Shown: in pieces, positions 58,679-64,000 of the stretch
How the letters are laid out: every line of letters starts with the position of its first letter
How positions within the stretch are numbered: the first letter of the stretch is position 1
From: an uncultured Caproiciproducens sp.
Lineage (GTDB): Bacteria > Bacillota > Clostridia > Oscillospirales > Acutalibacteraceae
Assembly: GCF_963664915.1 (NCBI RefSeq)
Contig: NZ_OY761810.1
Coordinates: 1,688,661-1,752,660, forward strand
Direction of reading: 5' to 3'
DNA: 64,000 nt
The notes under the pieces: model-generated
The model's database searches: none
The model's input: the letters and a program-made list of their open reading frames with translations, nothing else
Told to the model about the DNA's origin: nothing
Program-made: the position numbers and the translations under genes

Positions 58679-59395
58679 ATGCAGGAAAATCAAAGTCCTA
58701 AGAAAATTGAACGCGTTTCCATTGTTGATCAGGTTGGGGAAGCAATTAAGCAGAAAATTTTAAGCGGAAGCTGGCAAGTGGGCGACAAGCTGCCCCCCGA
58801 GGCGGAAATTGCTCAGATATATGGGGTGAACCGCCTGAGTGTCCGCATGGCGCTGCAAAAGCTCATTACGCTGGGGGTGATTGAGACCCGTGTAGGAGAA
58901 GGCTCTTTTGTCCGCGATTTTTCCATCTATTCCGTGCTCAACGAAATCGTCGATTTCTACGCCAGTGAGGAACGGTTGGAAGACATTAATCAAATGCGCC
59001 GCATCATCGAAAACGAAAGTGCTATAAGTGCCTCAAGACTGGCAGCGGACGAAGAACTGGTCATACTGAAACAATACCTTGATAACTACAGCCGGATGTT
59101 TGGTCAGTCAATGTGCGAGGATACTGATGAAAATTTTTGTCTTCTGGTCGATGCGGACTTTGATTTTCACTCGCAAATTGTTCATATGTCGCACAACCGT
59201 CTCTTTGAAGAAATCTATTTTATGGTTCAAAAACTGGTTACAAAACACATTCGGTCACTTATCAATCGGAGAAGGTACTTTGAAATGAGCGCCGGCGTTG
59301 ATTATTTAAAAATGCACGAAGATCTTTACACCGGGATTTGTACGCATGATGAAGAAGCGGTCCGGCGTACAATCGATGTGATTCTCGATGTGTAA
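58679..59395 (+). CDS. GntR/FadR-type transcriptional regulator
   Basis: 238 residues. N-terminal winged helix (VGDKLPPEAEIAQIYGVNRL, SVRMALQKLITLGVIETRVG) and C-terminal all-helical FCD domain, in which DADFDFHSQIVHMSHN carries the usual metal-binding Asp and His residues. FadR-type members with an FCD domain often bind sugar acids such as gluconate or galactonate, which fits the dehydratase gene ending just upstream. It probably represses that operon. Own promoter. Confidence 0.9.
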   Translation: MQENQSPKKIERVSIVDQVGEAIKQKILSGSWQVGDKLPPEAEIAQIYGVNRLSVRMALQKLITLGVIETRVGEGSFVRDFSIYSVLNEIVDFYASEERLEDINQMRRIIENESAISASRLAADEELVILKQYLDNYSRMFGQSMCEDTDENFCLLVDADFDFHSQIVHMSHNRLFEEIYFMVQKLVTKHIRSLINRRRYFEMSAGVDYLKMHEDLYTGICTHDEEAVRRTIDVILDV

Positions 59396-59451
59396 GTTTT
59401 GCCAACGGAAAAGCATGTGCGATCATCCGCTGCGTCTCAGGTATACAATTA

Positions 59452-59697
59452 TTGGGAAAATGCGTGACGAGGCTACCATTCTGTTCCACACAAAATCTCT
59501 CGGATGGTTATTCGATTATGCTGCAAACATTTGTTTGTCATGCAGAAGGAACTTTACTTGCAAGGTCAAATGAAACCACTAATATAAGATGGGTAACACA
59601 GACGGAATGTCTTCAAATGCTAACAAATAAAATTGATGGATTTTATCCAATGCACGTAAACGTACTGAAAAAATATCTCGCGTTGAGTTCCTTATAA
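59452..59697 (+). pseudogene. C-terminal fragment of a Nudix hydrolase
   Basis: The frame contains DGYSIMLQTFVCHAEG and ETTNIRWVTQTECLQ followed by KIDGFYPMHVNVLKKYL, which looks like the last half of a Nudix hydrolase. The Nudix box itself (GX5EX7REUXEEXGU) is missing, so the enzyme is broken. It follows the GntR gene directly and no promoter is evident. Confidence 0.5.
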
Positions 59698-59721
59698 TGA
59701 GCAAATCGAAAAGATGCAAGG

Positions 59722-59746
59722 GCTAAAGGAACTTCCCAGTTTGTTT
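59722..59746 (+). repeat. Shared short sequence, copy 1
   Basis: GCTAAAGGAACTTCC then CAGTTTGTTT; the weakest of three similar segments in this region (others at 61558 and 63537). Confidence 0.35.
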
Positions 59747-59819
59747 AAAACAGTCAGGCAAACAAAAATTTGAGTCAGAAGACAGTAGCCGAAATTTCAG
59801 AATCCGGAGGTCAAGTGTT

Positions 59820-60614
59820 GTGGATCAAAAACGTATAGTACAATGCATTAATACACTCGGCGCATTTTGCGGTCGCCGGGATATTCCATTACTGACATCT
59901 CAAGAGTTGAAGAAGAAGTACGGCTTTGAGCAAGCAGACATTTTAGTGCTATTTGGAGGGAGCATTCTGTGCGGTGGCGACGTTTTGGCAAACGCCATGC
60001 AGAACAGGATTGCCAAGAAATATATCATCGTCGGTGGAGCCGGTCATACCACAGAAACATTGCGCATCAAAATGCACCAGCAGTTTCCAGCGATCGCCAC
60101 TGCTGGTTTGCCTGAAGCCAAGGTGTTTGCTAGTTATTTAAAATTTAATTATGACCTTGAGCCAGATTATTTGGAGTGCAACTCTACAAACTGCGGGAAT
60201 AACATTACTTTCCTGCTTGATTTGCTCAAAGAACACCATATGGCTTTTCATTCAATTATTCTTAGCCAAGACGCTACCATGCAACTTCGCATGGCCGCAG
60301 GGCTGAGAAAATATGAACCTGATGTTACGATTATCAATTATGCAACATACTGCGTTGATGTCGTAATAAAGGATGAAAGGCTGACGTATACTGAAATTCC
60401 TTCGGGAATGTGGGATATGGAACACTATATAACTCTCTTGATGGGCGAAATTCCCAGATTATCCGACGATATCGAGGGCTATGGGCCAAAGGGGAAGAAC
60501 TATATTGCCCATGTGGATATTCCGCATGATGTTCGCAGTGCGTTCGGTTTGCTGAAAGGAAACTATAGGAACATGGTGCGTGAAGCGAATCCGCTGTATA
60601 CTTCAAAGGATTGA
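59820..60614 (+). CDS. YdcF/DUF218-like protein
   Basis: 264 residues, resembling E. coli YdcF in length and in the Rossmann-like core: QADILVLFGGSILCGGDVLANA, IVGGAGHTTETL, ECNSTNCGNNITFLLDLL and SIILSQDATMQLRMAAGL. YdcF binds SAM in vitro but its cellular role is unknown. Cytoplasmic, no membrane spans, unlike the membrane-anchored SanA/ElyC members. Translation starts at GTG 59820 with GGAGG 9 bases upstream. Confidence 0.8.
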   Translation: MDQKRIVQCINTLGAFCGRRDIPLLTSQELKKKYGFEQADILVLFGGSILCGGDVLANAMQNRIAKKYIIVGGAGHTTETLRIKMHQQFPAIATAGLPEAKVFASYLKFNYDLEPDYLECNSTNCGNNITFLLDLLKEHHMAFHSIILSQDATMQLRMAAGLRKYEPDVTIINYATYCVDVVIKDERLTYTEIPSGMWDMEHYITLLMGEIPRLSDDIEGYGPKGKNYIAHVDIPHDVRSAFGLLKGNYRNMVREANPLYTSKD

Positions 60615-60788
60615 TTTTGCCTGGATTTGCAATCAGAATTCCCCTTTGTATTTCAATTTATCACATAGCTTAGATTATAGATTATGAGCAAACTTGGAAG
60701 TTCGGAAGTCAATGTGAGTTTCCTATTGGTGCTACAAGTTCAGAGTATTCTCAGAACTTAATAGGTCATTTAGAAAGGAACTAATAAA

Positions 60789-61325
60789 TTGAATGAAATA
60801 ATAAATCGAAGAAGCGTTAGAACATATAACAATAAAAATGTTGGCGATGATACGATAATGCATTTATTAGAAGCTGCTAGGTTAGCACCTTCTGGAAGCA
60901 ATACACAGCCTTGGAATTTTATTATCGTTAGATCTACTGAAGCAAAAGTAAAAATTGCTTCAGTAGATCATAATCAAACATGGATGACCCAAGCACCAGT
61001 ACATATTGTTTGTGTTGCAGATATTGGAGTTCGTATTCAGAATAGCGCCGAAATCTCATTGCAAGAAGAAAGCCCAATGGAAGAGCTCAAACAAATTATC
61101 CGAGACACAGCAATTGCAGCTGAACATATTGTTTTGTCTGCAGAAAGTATGGGCTTATCTACATGTTGGACTGCATGGTTTAAACAAAACGACATAAGAC
61201 CTATTTTAAGTATCCCATCGGATAAGTATGTTGTTTGCGTTATTACAGTAGGTTATTCTGATGAAGCACCGAATCCTAGGCCAAGAAAAGATCTTCGTTC
61301 TATTTTGCATTTTGAAAAGTGGTAA
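60789..61325 (+). CDS. Nitroreductase family protein
   Basis: FMN-dependent oxidoreductase, 178 residues. N-terminal flavin motif NRRSVRTYNNKNV, APSGSNTQPWNFIIV in the active site and the C-terminal VITVGYSDEAPNPRPRKDL are family features. It starts at TTG 60789 with AAAGGAA 9 bases upstream. Substrate unknown. Codon use is more A/T-rich than in the first 58 kb, in keeping with acquired DNA. Confidence 0.9.
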   Translation: MNEIINRRSVRTYNNKNVGDDTIMHLLEAARLAPSGSNTQPWNFIIVRSTEAKVKIASVDHNQTWMTQAPVHIVCVADIGVRIQNSAEISLQEESPMEELKQIIRDTAIAAEHIVLSAESMGLSTCWTAWFKQNDIRPILSIPSDKYVVCVITVGYSDEAPNPRPRKDLRSILHFEKW

Positions 61326-61326
61326 C

Positions 61327-61464
61327 ATGATTTCATCTGGTATTGAGTTCGTTAGGAATCCTAAAAATCAAGAATACGGCGCGGTTGCTGTAATTAAAGA
61401 TTTATATGGAAACTTATGCGATTTGGAGATTTGGATTTTTGCTGGATTCCGCTTTCGCATTTAA
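61327..61464 (+). pseudogene. C-terminal fragment of a VOC/glyoxalase-family protein
   Basis: A 45-codon frame with ISSGIEFVRNPKNQEYGAVA and VIKDLYGNLCDLE, matching the last strand pair of glyoxalase/bleomycin-resistance (VOC) proteins, where xxDPxGN and a metal-ligand Glu occur. The N-terminal two thirds are missing. Confidence 0.5.
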
Positions 61465-61557
61465 AAGATATTAAACTTTATCCGCTGAATATTAGATCTG
61501 CTGACACTGCCAAAAAATATAAAACATTTTATTTACAGACAGTGAAGATTAAGAGCA

Positions 61558-61591
61558 GCCTAAAGGCAAATGAGAGCTTCGCAGTTTGTTT
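61558..61591 (+). repeat. Shared short sequence, copy 2
   Basis: Contains CTAAAGGCAAA, GAGCTT and CAGTTTGTTT, the same words in the same order as the copy at 63537. Confidence 0.45.
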
Positions 61592-61648
61592 GTAATATTT
61601 TTTGAGAGCACTATCTAATTGCTCATATTTGACGAAGGAGTGTAAAAA

Positions 61649-61801
61649 ATGAAAGTTAAAATTTTGCAAGCCATGAATGAAAAAAGATTGGAAAAAGACG
61701 TAAATGAATTTATTGAAAACTCGCAAATTAAAGTTATAGAACTTCAATTTGCTGCCACTGTTTTCTACTTTTCTGTTATGATTTTATATGAGGATACATA
61801 A
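61649..61801 (+). CDS. Cse60/DUF2758-like small sporulation protein
   Basis: 50-residue ORF with GAAGGAG 8 bases before the ATG. The pattern MKVKILQAMNEKRLEKDVNE then IKVIELQFAA and FYFSVMILYED follows the beta-alpha-beta-beta outline of Cse60-like proteins, which are made during sporulation in Bacillus. The match is from general pattern, not a search. Function unknown. Confidence 0.5.
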   Translation: MKVKILQAMNEKRLEKDVNEFIENSQIKVIELQFAATVFYFSVMILYEDT

Positions 61802-61950
61802 CCTACGCATACCAATTATGAGTATAATGTGTCTGTATCCCTTTCGTTTGAGCTGCACATTATGTTTACTTAATTCTTACATGCAGGTAAGCGGAATAAT
61901 GAGAAATAGGGACAAATTCAGCTTGTTTATAGAATGTGAGGTTTGTATAT

Positions 61951-62424
61951 ATGAATATAGAGCCGATTGATGCCCAATATCGTAATTCTGTAGATACAAT
62001 GCTAGAAACCGAATGGAATTGTCCTCCTTCGGTTTCACGAGGTAACGCAATTGATACGACAGTGTTGCCAGGATTTGTATCACTATCAGGTAATAGTATT
62101 AACGGGGTAATTACATACAACATTGAAAATTCAGAATGTGAAATCGTAACCCTTAATAGTTTTGAAGAGAATAAGGGTGTGGGAACCGCTTTGATAAACG
62201 CAGTCTACTCTGTTGCAAAAACCAATAAGTGCAATAGGCTCTGGCTTATTACCACAAACGATGACATTAACGCAATCAGATTCTATCAAATAAAAAGATT
62301 TGAATGGGTTGCAACACATAGTAACGCTATGGATATTTCAAGGAAAATAAAGCCTTCAATACCCTTAACTGGCATGTATAATATACCTATCAAGCATGAG
62401 TTGGAATTTGAAATAAAGTTATAG
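61951..62424 (+). CDS. GNAT family N-acetyltransferase
   Basis: 157 residues. The acetyl-CoA loop is NSFEENKGVGTALINAVYS, followed by RLWLITTNDDINAIRFYQIK, the standard motif A and B pair. Start ATG 61951 has GAGGT 8 bases upstream; an in-frame GTG at 61936 does not. Substrate unknown. The gene ends before a clear terminator. Confidence 0.87.
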   Translation: MNIEPIDAQYRNSVDTMLETEWNCPPSVSRGNAIDTTVLPGFVSLSGNSINGVITYNIENSECEIVTLNSFEENKGVGTALINAVYSVAKTNKCNRLWLITTNDDINAIRFYQIKRFEWVATHSNAMDISRKIKPSIPLTGMYNIPIKHELEFEIKL

Positions 62425-62454
62425 CGTTATATGCTAATTATGATAAAATCGAGA

Positions 62455-62483
62455 ACTTCAGCCATTATGGCTGAACTTCGTTT
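62455..62483 (+). terminator. Terminator after the GNAT gene
   Basis: TTCAGCC-ATTAT-GGCTGAA (62457-62475) followed by CTTCGTTT. Confidence 0.65.
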
Positions 62484-62560
62484 AATGTTTATCATATTCC
62501 TTTATGGCACAATGCAATTATTTATATTTTAAGCAGTTAACAACAACTTTGGAGTTTCAA

Positions 62561-63523
62561 ATGAGAAAGATAAAGAAAATTATAACTAAGACACTTGTGT
62601 GTGCTATAGGTTTGGTCGCCTTGTTTTTGCTTAGTATGACAATTTACAATCATATCATGTTGACACAAGAAGCCAAGTTGATAAAGCCTAATGGAACATT
62701 CGTTACGGTTGATGGCTATAAAATGCACGTTTATTGTGACGGATTAAAGGAAAATAGATCAACTCTACTAATTATGTCGGCCTATGGCACTGCCGCACCC
62801 GTATACGACTATAAGGTACTATATTCAAAACTGGCGAATGAATATCATATCGTTGTTATCGAAAAGTTCGGTTATGGCTATTCGGATATAAGCGGTCTAC
62901 CACGAGATGTCGGTACTATTGTAAAAGAATACCGCGAAGCACTAAAGCTCTCTGATGAAAATGGCCCGTTCGTACTAATGCCCCACTCAATGTCCGGTCT
63001 GGAAGCGTTATATTGGGCTCAGCATGATCCAAATGAAGTTTCGGCGATTGTGGGGCTCGATATGTCTGTACCGGAGTATTATCGGTATAAGAGTAATAGC
63101 CCTTTTGCTAACTTTTTCGGTTCACCCAAATTTCTTAGATCATTGGTTTGCATGGGCTTGGACAGAATCCCGGGTACCGGCTTGGTAAGCGATAGAGGAT
63201 TGACAAAAGCGGAATTTGCCCAAAACCAATACTTAACATATAAAATGTTGTTGAACAAGGATGTATCAGCGGAATCGAACACTGTGGAAAGCAACGCTCA
63301 GACAGTTCAGAAGGGCGGCATACCCAATATTCCGATGCTTATGTTTTCATCAAATGGTACGGGACTTGGAGACAAATGGGTGCAATGTGAACGAAACTTT
63401 GCCAACCAATCGGATAAAATCAAACTGATCCAGCTGGATTGCAGTCACATGATACAGTATTTTAAAGCCGACTATGTTGCTAAAGAAACAAGAGATTATT
63501 TACATGGCCTCTTCGCTAAATGA
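62561..63523 (+). CDS. Membrane-anchored alpha/beta hydrolase
   Basis: 320 residues. An N-terminal hydrophobic span (about 11-30) anchors it or acts as an uncleaved signal. The hydrolase fold shows the oxyanion region IMSAYGTAAPVYDY, the nucleophile elbow LMPHSMSGLEA, with Pro replacing the usual first Gly of GxSxG, and a late catalytic His in LDCSHMIQYF. GGAG lies about 7 bases before ATG 62561. Substrate unknown. Confidence 0.85.
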   Translation: MRKIKKIITKTLVCAIGLVALFLLSMTIYNHIMLTQEAKLIKPNGTFVTVDGYKMHVYCDGLKENRSTLLIMSAYGTAAPVYDYKVLYSKLANEYHIVVIEKFGYGYSDISGLPRDVGTIVKEYREALKLSDENGPFVLMPHSMSGLEALYWAQHDPNEVSAIVGLDMSVPEYYRYKSNSPFANFFGSPKFLRSLVCMGLDRIPGTGLVSDRGLTKAEFAQNQYLTYKMLLNKDVSAESNTVESNAQTVQKGGIPNIPMLMFSSNGTGLGDKWVQCERNFANQSDKIKLIQLDCSHMIQYFKADYVAKETRDYLHGLFAK

Positions 63524-63536
63524 GCACACTGGGCAA

Positions 63537-63570
63537 CTTAAAGGCAAAAAACGAGCTTTCCAGTTTGTTT
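63537..63570 (+). repeat. Shared short sequence, copy 3
   Basis: Contains CTTAAAGGCAAA, GAGCTT and CAGTTTGTTT. A reading frame through it (63520 onward) encodes LKAKNELSSLFTPYEEERI before joining the DUF3795 frame, so it may be the remnant of a coding sequence. Confidence 0.45.
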
Positions 63571-63612
63571 ACACCCTACGAAGAAGAACGGATTGAAAGG
63601 GGAATAGAAATT

Positions 63613-63900
63613 ATGGAAATTTCCTGTTGTGGAACTTTTTGCGAGAAATGTCCACAGTATCAGCAACCCTGTCCGGGATGCATAAAGCTACAGGGAAAGC
63701 CATCATGGATAACTGAGGTCGGATTGAATTGTTGCCCATTTTATGCATGTTGCGTTGTGGACAAAAAACTCTTGAATTGTGGACAGTGCTCCTCAGCGCC
63801 CTGTCAATTGTTCTACGATACGAAAGACCCGTCATTAAGCAATGAAGAATTTCAGAACGACCTAGCGGACAGAATTGCAAAATTGAGAGTAAGCCATTAA
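63613..63900 (+). CDS. DUF3795 Cys-rich protein
   Basis: 95 residues with 16 cysteines: MEISCCGTFCEKCPQYQQPC, PGCIKLQG and LNCGQCSSAPCQLFYDTKDP fit DUF3795, a small metal- or cluster-binding family of unknown function. The start at 63613 is preferred because AAAGGGG precedes it by about 10 bases; the frame is open to 63520, probably from older sequence. It is followed 10 bases later by a Cdd1-like gene, a frequent pairing. Confidence 0.82.
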   Translation: MEISCCGTFCEKCPQYQQPCPGCIKLQGKPSWITEVGLNCCPFYACCVVDKKLLNCGQCSSAPCQLFYDTKDPSLSNEEFQNDLADRIAKLRVSH

Positions 63901-63910
63901 GGTAACAGCT

Positions 63911-64000
63911 ATGAGTGATTTAAGGCAGATTCCAGGAGTCGGTAAAAACATAGAACAAGATTTAATAAACATTGGGTATGGTAACATTGCTTCGTTGATT
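63911..64000 (+). CDS. Cdd1-like helix-hairpin-helix protein (cut by right edge)
   Basis: The first 30 codons are visible: MSDLRQIPGVGKNIEQDLIN then IGYGNIASLI. The IPGVGKNIEQDL helix-hairpin-helix is typical of the Cdd1/pathogenicity-locus family, small DNA-binding-like proteins of unknown role. It continues beyond the window. Confidence 0.7.
   Translation, partial: MSDLRQIPGVGKNIEQDLINIGYGNIASLI

Noticed and set aside
59388-59573. Cys-rich 61-codon frame at the GntR 3' end
   Set aside because: It overlaps the GntR stop and the Nudix fragment in another frame, with no ribosome site; the Nudix-like frame explains the sequence better.
59722-63570. Integron attC array
   Set aside because: The shared words lack the paired core sites (RYYYAAC/GTTRRRY) and dyad structure of attC, and no integron integrase is present.
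1-64000. CRISPR array, rRNA, tRNA or prophage genes
   Set aside because: No regularly spaced repeats, no tRNA-like cloverleaf or rRNA stretches and no phage structural genes were seen on either strand.

Overview
The window looks like chromosome from an anaerobic, endospore-forming low- to mid-GC Firmicute, most likely a clostridium of the Oscillospiraceae/Ruminococcaceae type. The grounds are strong AGGAGG-type ribosome sites, frequent TTG/GTG starts, sigma-A promoters with 17-base spacers, many PTS loci with PRD regulators, split coaB and coaC genes, a spore-coat transglutaminase (tgl) and a Cse60-like sporulation ORF. There are no rRNA, tRNA, CRISPR or phage genes. The only mobile-element trace is one IS3-type end. 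The placement rests on gene content, not on a search.

Bases 1-9340 hold housekeeping and small redox genes: a cut-off cbiM metal importer with an attenuator-like leader, an iron-sulfur flavoprotein, a GNAT enzyme, uppP, tgl with an unknown partner, coaB-coaC, a rhodanese, pta and a flavodoxin. Bases 9557-21592 are a sugar locus. A ROK kinase, SIS isomerase, YesN-type response regulator, YesM-type kinase and a degenerate, probably non-catalytic RbsA-like protein lie in one run. They are followed by an RbsA/RbsC/RbsB-type importer and a phosphomannose isomerase fused to a second ROK kinase. Bases 21676-29002 (minus strand) form one operon of a PRD regulator, fructose-type EIIA/EIIB/EIIC, two metallopeptidases and a MalY-like C-S lyase. 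A divergent HPr-like gene beside it lacks the regulatory serine.

Bases 30559-37909 resemble a drug-response cluster. A strong promoter drives a 29-residue leader peptide and an intrinsic terminator ahead of a heterodimeric ABC exporter, as in the bmrB-bmrCD arrangement. A cysteine-rich pentapeptide-repeat protein, a small membrane protein and an ABC-F ATPase follow. Bases 37989-43940 are a zinc-acquisition operon behind two 7-1-7 Fur/Zur-type palindromes: znuA, znuC, znuB, a His-rich CobW GTPase, a CobW-like domain fused to a YraQ/YcgR-type permease, and a TIGR03943 (YcgQ) protein. Bases 44217-58530 start with a PTS unit (HPr, PRD regulator, enzyme I, an unknown zinc-ribbon membrane protein, galactitol-type EIIA/B/C). 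Next come four catabolic enzymes (hydroxyacid dehydrogenase, class II aldolase, zinc and iron alcohol dehydrogenases), then an APC permease and an enolase-superfamily dehydratase. A GntR regulator follows.

From about 59400 to the right edge the character changes to single small genes with their own signals: YdcF, nitroreductase, Cse60-like, GNAT, alpha/beta hydrolase, DUF3795 and Cdd1. Between them lie broken pieces of Nudix and VOC genes and three copies of a short shared sequence, so this part looks like a variable region built by repeated insertion and decay.

The observations I rate highest are the pseudo-ATPase ABC protein co-encoded with a sensor kinase that lacks an extracellular domain, the GTPase-permease fusion in the zinc operon, and the leader-peptide attenuator of the ABC exporter.
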